Positions 44,378 to 51,740 of a stretch of 64,000 nt of DNA are shown here, piece by piece. The DNA lies in assembly GCA_947383005.1 (NCBI GenBank), contig CANDBT010000001.1, positions 62,001 through 126,000 of the forward strand, written 5' to 3'. The first letter of the stretch is position 1, and each line of letters begins with the position of its first letter. A program made the translations under genes and the position numbers. Under the pieces are notes generated by a model that saw nothing but the letters and a program-made list of their open reading frames with translations, was not told where the DNA came from and did no database searches. This DNA is from an uncultured bacterium. Lineage in GTDB: Bacteria > Bacillota > Clostridia > Lachnospirales > Lachnospiraceae.

Positions 44378-46203
44378 AGGATACCGTTTTGATTACCGGA
44401 GCGACGGGGTTTCTCGGGGAGTATCTGGTAAAAAGGCTGGCAGGGAGATACCGGGTTTTGGCGCTGGGAAGGAATAGAGAAAAAGGCAGGCAGTTGGAGA
44501 AATCGGGCGCGGTATTTTGCCCTGGAGATTTTACGGATAAAGAATCTTGCGCCGGTTATTTTAAAGGTGTCCGTTATGTGATTCATGCGGGGGCTTTATC
44601 ATCGGTGTGGGGGAAATGGGAGGAATTTTATCAGGCAAATGTGGTGGGGACATCGATCGTGGCACAGCTATCTTATGAGAATCGGGTTTCCCGTTTGATT
44701 TATTTATCATCGCCAAGTATTTACAGCGGCAGAGAAGATTTATTGGATATTCGGGAGGAACAGGCTCCCGGCCATAATCGGTTGAATGATTATATTATGT
44801 CCAAACTGATGGCGGAACGGGAAATTCGCAGTTGGCATAAAAAGGGATTGGAAACTGTGATTTTACGTCCAAGGGGACTGATAGGAATCGGGGATACCAG
44901 CCTAGTGCCGCGTCTTATGCGTGCGAATTCCCGGACAGGGATACCGTTGTTCAGAGAAGGAAAAAATCTGGTGGATTTGACAAGTGTGGAAAATGTGGCG
45001 TTGGCTTGCGAGCTGGCTATGACGGCTGAGGGCGCCAGCGGACAGGTATTTAATATTACTAACGGAGAACCAAGGGAGTTCAGGCGGATTTTAGAACAAT
45101 TTTTGCGTGCGGCAGGGGAACAGCCACGCTATCTTCGTTTACCATTTTGGGCAGCTTATGGTGCGGCCGGTTTTTTGGAAATGGTTTATCGGCTGCTGGG
45201 CTTAAAGGGCGAACCGGCCTTGACTCGGTATACCGTGTGCACATTGGCTTTTGCGCAGACAATGAATATCGGACGAGCCAGGGAAATTTTGGGATATAAA
45301 CCGGAAAAAACCTTAAACGAGTCAATAAATGAGTATGGAAAATGGTGGAAGGAGCAGAAGGACGACAAGGACACACAGAAGCTTCATGGGCCGTCTTTAA
45401 TTGAAGAGGTAAGACTATATCATTGCGGTTGCTGTACAAATAATTTAGCTATATTGTTTCGGGGGCAGCCTTGGAAAAAACGGAGTTTTCCGGCTTTATC
45501 TGTATTGATTCGCCATAAGGTACAGGGAAATATTTTATATGATACCGGGTATTCGGAGCAAATTTTTCAGAAGGGGATTTTTTTGACAATATATCGCCTG
45601 CTGAACCCGGTTTCCTTTAGATGTGGACAGCGGATTGACCAGAGGCTTCTAAAGGACGGTATCGATCCGGGAAGCATAAAAACCATTATTTTGTCCCATG
45701 CCCATCCGGACCATGTGGGGGGGCTTTCTGGTTTTTGCGGTTATAAGCTGATTGCTTTTAAGGAGGTGCAGAAAGTTTTAGAGAAACCCAAATTGAGCGA
45801 TTTAATGGTTCCCGGGTTGTTTTTGCAAAAGGGCATAAAAGTAAAACAGCTACCGGAAAATCGGTTGAGCAATCATTTTCTTTGCCGTTATTTTGAACAG
45901 GTATATGATTTGTTTGGAGACGGAAGCATAATTGGAGTAAGGCTGGATGGCCATTGTAAAGGGCAGTTAGGGCTGTGGATTCCGGATATAAAGCTGTTTT
46001 TGGCAGCGGATGCCTGCTGGGGCGGAGATTTAGTTTCTTTAACCCGGAAAATGAGAATGATTCCTCGTTTGATTCATCAGGATTTTTCAAAATATCAGGA
46101 CACGCTCAGGCGGATTTGCCGATTAAAACGGGATTTTCCGGAAATCCGGGTTGTGTTTTCTCATGGAAAGGGAAAGGAAATACGTTGGGACAATTTAATA
46201 TAG
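44374..46203 (+). CDS. NAD-dependent epimerase/dehydratase fused to a metallo-beta-lactamase-fold hydrolase
   Basis: The 609-residue chain has two domains. Residues 1-330 are an extended SDR of the 3-beta-HSD/OleD group: LITGATGFLGEYLVKRL, HAGALSSVWG, and YIMSK in place of a YxxxK catalytic motif near residue 144. Residues 345-609 are an MBL-fold hydrolase with ILSHAHPDHVGG near residue 442, GHCKGQLGLWI and LAADACWGGD. The joint is a short Lys/Asp-rich stretch (WWKEQKDDKDTQK). The SDR could reduce or remove a beta-hydroxy group as OleD does, and the hydrolase could act on a thioester or lactone. The substrate is unknown. The next gene overlaps its end. Confidence 0.88.
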   Translation: MKDTVLITGATGFLGEYLVKRLAGRYRVLALGRNREKGRQLEKSGAVFCPGDFTDKESCAGYFKGVRYVIHAGALSSVWGKWEEFYQANVVGTSIVAQLSYENRVSRLIYLSSPSIYSGREDLLDIREEQAPGHNRLNDYIMSKLMAEREIRSWHKKGLETVILRPRGLIGIGDTSLVPRLMRANSRTGIPLFREGKNLVDLTSVENVALACELAMTAEGASGQVFNITNGEPREFRRILEQFLRAAGEQPRYLRLPFWAAYGAAGFLEMVYRLLGLKGEPALTRYTVCTLAFAQTMNIGRAREILGYKPEKTLNESINEYGKWWKEQKDDKDTQKLHGPSLIEEVRLYHCGCCTNNLAILFRGQPWKKRSFPALSVLIRHKVQGNILYDTGYSEQIFQKGIFLTIYRLLNPVSFRCGQRIDQRLLKDGIDPGSIKTIILSHAHPDHVGGLSGFCGYKLIAFKEVQKVLEKPKLSDLMVPGLFLQKGIKVKQLPENRLSNHFLCRYFEQVYDLFGDGSIIGVRLDGHCKGQLGLWIPDIKLFLAADACWGGDLVSLTRKMRMIPRLIHQDFSKYQDTLRRICRLKRDFPEIRVVFSHGKGKEIRWDNLI

Positions 46204-47474
46204 GAAGATATTACCTGCTTTATAAGTATGGCCGGCACTTTGCCAGCCGGGAGAAACTGGAACAATGGCAAAGAAAAAAAATGAACCATCATTTGCGGTA
46301 TATAGCCAGGCATTCGGCAGTATATCGGGGAAAAGAAAGTTTGCAAGAGTATCCTATAGCAGATAAAAGATTTATGATGGAAAATTTCAATCAATTAAAT
46401 ACTGTTGGCATAAGACGGGAGGAGGCGGAAAAATTTGCTGTTGAGGCAGAAAAAACCAGAAATTTTACGCCTAAATTAAAGGGAATAACGGTTGGATTAA
46501 GCTCGGGGACTTCGGGGAAACGGGGAATTTTTCTGATTTCTGACCAGGAAAAAGATCGCTGGGCCGGATACATATTAGCAAAGTTTCTGCCAAAAGGTAT
46601 ATTTGCTTCTTATACAATAGCGTTTTTTATGAGAGCTGACAGCAACTTATATCAGGCAGTCCGTTCACGTAAGATTCGGTTTCATTTCTTTGATTTATAT
46701 GGTGAGATGGAGGAACATGTCCGGCGTCTTCAGCAGATATCACCGCAGATCCTGGTGGGACAGCCTTCCCTTTTACTGGCTCTTGCTAAAGAAATAGAAC
46801 AGGGGCGTTTGGCTATCTTTCCCAATCTGGTGATTTCTATTGCGGAAGTGCTGGAGAAAGAAGACGAAGAGAGGCTGAAAAAGATTTTTGGGTTGGAGGT
46901 AATCCATCAGGTATATCAATGTACGGAAGGATGCCTGGCGTCTACTTGTCCGGAGGGGACAATTCATTTAAATGAAGATATTGTGCATATTGAACGGGAA
47001 TATTTGGATGAACGGCGCTTTATCCCTATTGTGACTGATTTTGAACGAAAAGCCCAGCCGATTATCCGCTATCGGTTAAACGATATTTTGGTGGAAAAGA
47101 AGGAGCCATGTGCTTGTGGGAGTGCATGCCTGGCTTTGGAAAAAATTGAAGGGCGGGAAGACGACGTGTTCTGGTTTAAAGGATATGATGGGGCAGAAAA
47201 GCCGGTTTTTCCGGATTTTATCCGAAGATGTATGCTGTTTATGACAGAGGAACAGATAGAAGAATATCGTGTGGTGCAGGAAACAGACGGAAGCCTCCAT
47301 GTCTATGGGGATTTGTCAGAAAAGGGAAAAAAGGAAGCAGAGAAGGAATTTGCTTGTCTGGCGGAAGGAATGGAATTTGTATTGCCTCAGATTGTGTTCA
47401 AGCCTTATTCCTGGGAAAAGGGCAGGAAGATGAAACGCGTGGAGAGAAAACGTGACGATTTACACCATGGCTAA
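46185..47474 (+). CDS. F390 synthetase-related adenylate-forming enzyme
   Basis: The protein of about 429 residues begins near YLLYKYGRHFASREKLEQWQRKKMNHHLRYIARHSAVYRG, the N-terminus expected for the F390-synthetase-related putative adenylate-forming family. It has GLSSGTSGKRGIFLIS near residue 104 (ATP loop), YQCTEGCLASTCPEG, and a C-terminal RYRLNDILVEKK. These enzymes activate a carboxylic acid as an acyl-AMP. I place the start at TTG 46185 behind AAAGGA, giving a 19-base overlap with the upstream gene; the longer open frame runs through coding sequence of that gene. Its stop lies inside a hairpin repeat (47466-47494). Confidence 0.82.
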   Translation: MGQFNIGRYYLLYKYGRHFASREKLEQWQRKKMNHHLRYIARHSAVYRGKESLQEYPIADKRFMMENFNQLNTVGIRREEAEKFAVEAEKTRNFTPKLKGITVGLSSGTSGKRGIFLISDQEKDRWAGYILAKFLPKGIFASYTIAFFMRADSNLYQAVRSRKIRFHFFDLYGEMEEHVRRLQQISPQILVGQPSLLLALAKEIEQGRLAIFPNLVISIAEVLEKEDEERLKKIFGLEVIHQVYQCTEGCLASTCPEGTIHLNEDIVHIEREYLDERRFIPIVTDFERKAQPIIRYRLNDILVEKKEPCACGSACLALEKIEGREDDVFWFKGYDGAEKPVFPDFIRRCMLFMTEEQIEEYRVVQETDGSLHVYGDLSEKGKKEAEKEFACLAEGMEFVLPQIVFKPYSWEKGRKMKRVERKRDDLHHG

Positions 47475-47530
47475 TCACTCTGATTAGCCATGGGAAGGTG
47501 CGGTTATGAGGGCAAAGCATATGTCCCATT
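47466..47530 (+). repeat. Partial MITE interior with CCATGGCTAATCA hairpin
   Basis: CCATGGCTAATCA pairs with TGATTAGCCATGG (47466-47494), the same hairpin as inside the MITE at 42872-43014, followed by GGCAAAGCATATG(C/T)CCCAT, which also matches the MITE interior. The stop codon of the adenylate-forming gene lies within the hairpin. Confidence 0.65.
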
Positions 47531-47544
47531 GACGCGGGAAATAT

Positions 47545-47735
47545 ATTATAGGAAGCAAAATCGGCTTCCTAATAATCGATTTACGGCACGAAAAGCTGTG
47601 CCTTTAATCGGAAATTACTTCGCAATTTCCGATAAGTTATACTATAGGAAGCAAAATCGGCTTCCTATAGTCGGATGGACGGCACAAAAAGCTGTGCCTT
47701 TTATGAGAATCAAAAGCGTGATTCTCATAAGTTAT
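47545..47735 (+). repeat. Tandem pair of 95-bp units, each with three hairpins
   Basis: Unit 1 is 47545-47640 and unit 2 is 47641-47735. In each, TATAGGAAGC-AAAATCG-GCTTCCTA, then GGCAC-(G/A)AAAAGCT-GTGCC, then a third hairpin ending ATAAGTTAT follow in the same order. The third stems differ between units (ATCGGAAATT versus ATGAGAATCA) while remaining fully paired, a sign that the structure rather than the sequence is conserved. Confidence 0.75.
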
Positions 47736-47783
47736 AAAATGAGTATATGCAGTTGCCAGTTTATGAGGGTTCTTGAAGCAGCA

Positions 47784-47849
47784 ACGGGAAAACAATGGGA
47801 AAACAGCGGGGAAACAACGGGAAAATAATGGGAAAACAACGGGAAAAGG
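47784..47849 (+). repeat. Six tandem 11-bp units upstream of the KAS III gene
   Basis: Six units of the form A(A/G)(C/T)GGG(A/G)AAA(C/T/G) follow without gaps (47784, 47795, 47806, 47817, 47828, 47839) and end 15 bases before the ATG at 47865. The 390-base gap before the KAS III gene is otherwise filled with the hairpin repeats; no clear promoter was seen. Confidence 0.8.
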
Positions 47850-47864
47850 AAGAGGAAAATACGG

Positions 47865-48839
47865 ATGGACAGGGGAATGAATCAGAATAGTGGTGAAATG
47901 TATGTACGCAGAGTAAAAATTGCCGGTATGGGAAGAGCATTGGCAGACAAAAAAATCTGTTTTGGCAATCAGAAGAGATATCGGCTGTCTCAAGGCCAGA
48001 CATTGCTGGATTTGGCCCAGCGGGCGGGAGAGCAGGCATTGCAAGCGGCTGGCATGGATATTCGGGATATTGATTGCCTGGTATGCGGAATGGGTACACC
48101 TTTGCAGGCGATTCCCTGTAATGCCGCGTTGGTCCATGAACGGATAGCCAAGGGATTGTCCATACCGGCAGTAGATATTAACACTACCTGCACCAGTTTT
48201 ATTTCTGCTGTGGATATCATGTCTTGTCTGGTGGAAATCGGGCGTTATCAGCGTGTTTTGATATTATCGGGGGACACGGCTTCGGCAGCGCTTAACCCTA
48301 ATCAAAAAGAAAGCTATGAATTGTTTTCTGACGGGGCGGCGGCTTGTGTATTGGTTAAAGCTTCGGAAAAAGAAGCCTCATCAATCCTTTACAGCAGCCA
48401 GAGAACCTGGTCGGAGGGGGCACATGATACGGAGATTCGCGGAGGAGGCGGGTTGGAACCAGCTTTTGATTTACGGGAAGAAAACAGGGAGGATTATTAC
48501 TTTGATATGAAGGGGACGCGGATTTTAAAATTATGTGCCAGGAAATTGCCGGGTTTCGTCGAAGAAGCATTGGCAAAGACGGGGGTATCCCGTGAGGAAA
48601 TACATTTGGTCATACCTCATCAGGCAAGCAGGGCGCTTGATCTTATCATGCCCCGGTTAGGGTTTTCGAAAGGAACGTATGCGGATTATGTGTCGGAATA
48701 CGGAAACATGGTATCGGCTTCGGTGCCGTTTGTTATGGGAAAAGTGATTGATGAAGGGCGGGTTCATCGCGGTGATTTGCTTATGCTTATGGGGACGGCG
48801 GCAGGTCTTACAACAAATTTGATGTTCTTGCGATTTTAG
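47865..48839 (+). CDS. 3-oxoacyl-ACP synthase III/OleA-like condensing enzyme
   Basis: The 324-residue thiolase-fold protein has the KAS III triad: Cys at about residue 109 in NTTCTSFISAVDI, His at about 251 in VIPHQASRALD, and Asn at about 280 in YGNMVSASVP. ILSGDTASAALNP and a C-terminal GTAAGLTTNLMFL complete the fold. It would condense two acyl thioesters. With the SDR and adenylate-forming enzyme next door, the set resembles the OleA/OleD/OleC long-chain olefin or beta-lactone pathway, but OleB is missing and an MBL enzyme is present. Start 47865 has AAGAGG nine bases upstream; ATG 47877 is an alternative. Confidence 0.9.
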   Translation: MDRGMNQNSGEMYVRRVKIAGMGRALADKKICFGNQKRYRLSQGQTLLDLAQRAGEQALQAAGMDIRDIDCLVCGMGTPLQAIPCNAALVHERIAKGLSIPAVDINTTCTSFISAVDIMSCLVEIGRYQRVLILSGDTASAALNPNQKESYELFSDGAAACVLVKASEKEASSILYSSQRTWSEGAHDTEIRGGGGLEPAFDLREENREDYYFDMKGTRILKLCARKLPGFVEEALAKTGVSREEIHLVIPHQASRALDLIMPRLGFSKGTYADYVSEYGNMVSASVPFVMGKVIDEGRVHRGDLLMLMGTAAGLTTNLMFLRF

Positions 48840-48852
48840 ATGACAACAGGGC

Positions 48853-48881
48853 TTGTATATTTACATTATCTATAGTATGAT
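48853..48881 (+). promoter_or_regulatory. SigA-type promoter for the Cys/His-rich protein
   Basis: TTGTAT (48853-48858) and TATGAT (48876-48881) are spaced by 17 bases, 25 bases upstream of the start codon. Confidence 0.7.
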
Positions 48882-48905
48882 AAGGGCAGAAGGAGGCGAA
48901 AGAAT

Positions 48906-49181
48906 ATGAAACGACAAGTAACGATTGTCATTACAGCGGCTTTTTTTACAGCAGTCTGCACGATACCCGCCTTTGCCCATTGTCACGGAAATAGAAGCCA
49001 TAACAATTATAGAGGGCAGGAATATTGCTATACCTGCGAAGCCAGTTGTGAGGACGGTTATTTATGCGGTGTTGATGGACATTATTGCGAGCAGCATAGG
49101 GACGGGGATTGTTGTACGGGAAATATCGAAAGTCAGGCTGCATATGGCAGAGGACACCACCATCATCATAGCGGATGCTGA
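48906..49181 (+). CDS. Secreted Cys/His-rich small protein
   Basis: The 91-residue protein has a clear signal peptide (KRQVTIVITAAFFTAVCTIPAFA, cleavage after AFA near residue 24). The mature part of about 67 residues holds nine Cys and many His, in CYTCEASCEDGYLCGVDGHYCEQH, and a tail GRGHHHHHSGC. It could bind zinc, copper or nickel outside the cell, or form disulfides. I do not recognise a family. GGAGG precedes ATG 48906. Confidence 0.75.
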   Translation: MKRQVTIVITAAFFTAVCTIPAFAHCHGNRSHNNYRGQEYCYTCEASCEDGYLCGVDGHYCEQHRDGDCCTGNIESQAAYGRGHHHHHSGC

Positions 49182-49250
49182 GTACGAACAGAGATTTTGC
49201 ATGGTGATAAAACATAACTATTTGCCGCAGGGTTGAATGGTTATAACACA

Positions 49251-49290
49251 CGGGCGGATTTTTCGGGATCGGAGAATCCGCCCGTAAAAT
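49251..49290 (+). terminator. Terminator-like hairpin after the Cys/His-rich gene
   Basis: CGGGCGGATT (49251-49260) pairs with AATCCGCCCG (49275-49284), followed by TAAAATT. The tail is weak. Confidence 0.65.
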
Positions 49291-49326
49291 TGCTATGGTT
49301 GCATTTGACAAATATGTCATAGTAAA

Positions 49327-49367
49327 ACTTATCGGAAATTGCGAAGCAGATTTTGCTTCCTATAGTA
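49327..49367 (-). repeat. Shortened inverted copy of the 95-bp hairpin unit
   Basis: This block reads, on the minus strand, as the first hairpin (ACTATAGGAAGC...) fused to the end of the third (CAATTTCCGATAAGT) of the units at 47545-47735, with the middle hairpin lost. Confidence 0.65.
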
Positions 49368-49401
49368 TTAAAATCCGGACTATTAGTGGAGAAAATAATA
49401 T

Positions 49402-50280
49402 ATGCATAAATTTTTGCGCAGTGTAGGATTTGGAATGTATGAAAGGAAAAAAGAGGTTGCCATGCTGCTGGATGATTTGGAAAAGAAGGCTAAGGAGCAT
49501 CGGCGAATTCCCATAGAAGCAGACAGCAATTTGTGCGAGGTGCGTGCGGAAGTGGCGCCTGGAATGGGGGTGGTTTTGGTTGGAGAAACTGATGAGAAGG
49601 GTATTTTCCGGCGGGAGTATTACTATCCTTATCTGATCAGCAATGATGTATCTTCAGAGGTAGAATGCTCGATTCAACGTCATACGGAAAAGGAGACATA
49701 CGCAGGGCTTTTGGATGATACCCGGGTGGGGATTTCTTTGATTTTTTATCTGGATAACAGTTTTGAATATAAAGAGCGGAAGTTGGATCATGTCTCTCAA
49801 AAAGTAAAGTCCGTTAGATTGACGGGGCTTTCTGCAGAAGGAAAGATTCTTCTGCCGCTATATAAAACGATGAAACAGATAGAGAAGGCACAGGTTGCGT
49901 CGAAGGATCGGTATAGTTTGTTGGAGGCGGCCCGCAATGGCGATGAGGATGCCATAGAGACTCTGACTATTGAAGATATAGATATGTATTCGCAGATTTC
50001 CCGCCGGGTGTTGAAGGAGGATATTTATTCTATCGTGGATTCCAGTTTTATGCCCAGTGGTATTGAATGTGATCAGTATGCCGTGATTGGGGAGATTCTT
50101 CAGTTGGAGGAGAAAGTGAATCAAATCACCGGCGAGGTGGTATATGATTTAACTTTGGAATGCAGCGATGTGATTTTCCATGTGGGGATTGCCCGCAGGG
50201 ATTTGCTGGGCGAACCCATGATTGGCCGCAGATTTAAAGGACAGATTTGGATGCAGGGCGTGGCAGTATTTGAAGAGTAA
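49402..50280 (+). CDS. DUF3881 family protein
   Basis: The 292-residue soluble protein (MHKFLRSVGFGMYERKKEVAMLLDDLEKKAKEH...) matches, from memory, the DUF3881 family of Lachnospiraceae and related Clostridia. It has a mixed alpha/beta N-terminus, a central GISLIFYLDNSFEYKERK segment, and a C-terminal part (GEVVYDLTLECSDVIFHVGIARRDLLGEPMIGRRFKGQIWMQG) that looks like a small barrel. The function is unknown. GGAG lies about 10 bases upstream of ATG 49402. Confidence 0.82.
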   Translation: MHKFLRSVGFGMYERKKEVAMLLDDLEKKAKEHRRIPIEADSNLCEVRAEVAPGMGVVLVGETDEKGIFRREYYYPYLISNDVSSEVECSIQRHTEKETYAGLLDDTRVGISLIFYLDNSFEYKERKLDHVSQKVKSVRLTGLSAEGKILLPLYKTMKQIEKAQVASKDRYSLLEAARNGDEDAIETLTIEDIDMYSQISRRVLKEDIYSIVDSSFMPSGIECDQYAVIGEILQLEEKVNQITGEVVYDLTLECSDVIFHVGIARRDLLGEPMIGRRFKGQIWMQGVAVFEE

Positions 50281-50283
50281 CCG

Positions 50284-50322
50284 TTCAGACAGGCAAGAAA
50301 ATATCCTGCCTGAGTTGCTGCC
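50284..50322 (+). repeat. REP-like element, copy 1
   Basis: CAGGC with GCCTG flank a variable centre, in the consensus CGTTCAGAC(A/G)GGC(A/G)GGAAAATAT-CCTG-CCTGA(A/G)TTGTTGC. Other copies are at 55699-55735 and 57339-57378, and a fragment is at 53841-53859. All lie right after the end of a gene on the plus strand. Confidence 0.7.
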
Positions 50323-50367
50323 CACACTATCTGATTGTCCTTACTATACACCCGAAAGGAGCGTTTT

Positions 50368-51732
50368 ATGTCCGAAACGATGATGAAACCTGAACAAAAT
50401 AAAATGGGAGTCATGCCGATTAAACCTTTGTTGATTACCATGTCTCTTCCCATGATTTTATCCATGTTGGTTCAGGCTATGTACAATATTATTGACAGTA
50501 TTTTTGTTGCACAGTTGGGAGAGAAGGCATTGACTGCGGTATCAATGGCTTTTCCCATTCAGACTTTGATGATTGCGGTTTCTACAGGAACTTGTGTCGG
50601 AGTCAATGCGCTTTTGTCCCGATCTTTGGGAGAACAAAATCAGGAGGCGGCCCAGAAAGCGGCCGTCAACGGTATTTTTTTGGCTATTGCAGGAGCTGCT
50701 TGTTTTGCTTTGTTTGGACTGTTTGGTTCGCGAATATATTTTGCCAGTCAGACAAGTGATGCTATGCTTATCGATTATGGCGTGAAATATATGTCCATTT
50801 GTCTGATTTTTTCTTTTGGCATTTTTCTTGAGATTGTCTTTGAGCGGATTTTGCAGTCTACCGGACGCACCATCTACAATATGTATTCTCAGGGAGCCGG
50901 CGCCATTACCAACATTATTCTGGATCCCATTATGATTTTTGGACTTTTTGGTTTTCCGGCTTTGGGGATCAGCGGAGCGGCAATTGCGACTGTTACCGGC
51001 CAGATCTTGGCCATGGTTTTGTCTTTGTTTTTTAATGTGCGGAAGAATACAGATGTCAGTATCAGTATGCGGGGATTTTCTCCAGATTTGCCCACTATCC
51101 GGACCATTTATGAAGTTGGAGTTCCTTCTATTATTATGCAGTCAATCAGTTCTGTGATGACATATTTTTTGAATTTGATTTTGGTAAGCTTTACGGAAAC
51201 GGCGGTGACTGTGCTGGGCGTTTATTTTAAGCTGCAGAGTTTTATTTTTATGCCGATTTTCGGTTTGAACAATGGTATGATTCCGATTATTGCTTTCAAT
51301 TATGGCGCCCGTGATAAGAAACGGATTATCGAAACGACAAAATTCAGTATTTTTATTGCGGTAACAATTATGCTGACCGGGCTGGGTATTTTTCAGTTGT
51401 TTACCAAGGAAATGCTGCTTTTGTTTAACGCTTCCCCGCAGATGCTGGAAATCGGCGTTCCGGCATTGCGCATCATCAGCCTGAGTTTTTCCTTTGCCGG
51501 ATATTGTATTATCGTCGGCTCAGTATTTCAGGCTTTGGGGAATGGTGTTTATAGTTTGATTACTTCCGTGGCCAGACAGCTTTTGTGTCTGCTGCCATTA
51601 GCATATATATTTGCCAGGTACTGGGGGCTGCATGCCGTTTGGTATTCGTTTCCTTTGGCAGAAATTATCTCGGTTTTGATGAGTACGATTCTGTTTATCC
51701 GTATTTACCGAAAGAAAATTAAAAATTTGTAA
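50368..51732 (+). CDS. MATE family multidrug/solute efflux protein
   Basis: The 454-residue protein has 12 predicted membrane helices and typical MATE segments: PLLITMSLPMILSMLVQAMYNIIDSIFVAQLG at the start, then GAGAITNIILDPIMIFGLFGFPALGISGAAIATVTGQ and FIFMPIFGLNNGMIPIIAFNYGARDKKRI in the second half. It exports cationic drugs or metabolites in exchange for sodium or protons. The start at 50368 follows AAAGGAG. It is followed nine bases later by the ADP-ribose hydrolase fusion. Confidence 0.93.
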   Translation: MSETMMKPEQNKMGVMPIKPLLITMSLPMILSMLVQAMYNIIDSIFVAQLGEKALTAVSMAFPIQTLMIAVSTGTCVGVNALLSRSLGEQNQEAAQKAAVNGIFLAIAGAACFALFGLFGSRIYFASQTSDAMLIDYGVKYMSICLIFSFGIFLEIVFERILQSTGRTIYNMYSQGAGAITNIILDPIMIFGLFGFPALGISGAAIATVTGQILAMVLSLFFNVRKNTDVSISMRGFSPDLPTIRTIYEVGVPSIIMQSISSVMTYFLNLILVSFTETAVTVLGVYFKLQSFIFMPIFGLNNGMIPIIAFNYGARDKKRIIETTKFSIFIAVTIMLTGLGIFQLFTKEMLLLFNASPQMLEIGVPALRIISLSFSFAGYCIIVGSVFQALGNGVYSLITSVARQLLCLLPLAYIFARYWGLHAVWYSFPLAEIISVLMSTILFIRIYRKKIKNL

Positions 51733-51740
51733 CGTAACAT

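Noticed and set aside
47545-47735. CRISPR array
   Set aside because: There are only two long units, the repeats are adjacent hairpins without unique spacers, and no cas genes are in the window.
47490-47828. 112-codon open frame between the adenylate-forming and KAS III genes
   Set aside because: It runs entirely through hairpin and 11-bp repeats, and its translation repeats the pattern of those repeats (YYRKQNRLP twice). It has no convincing ribosome binding site.
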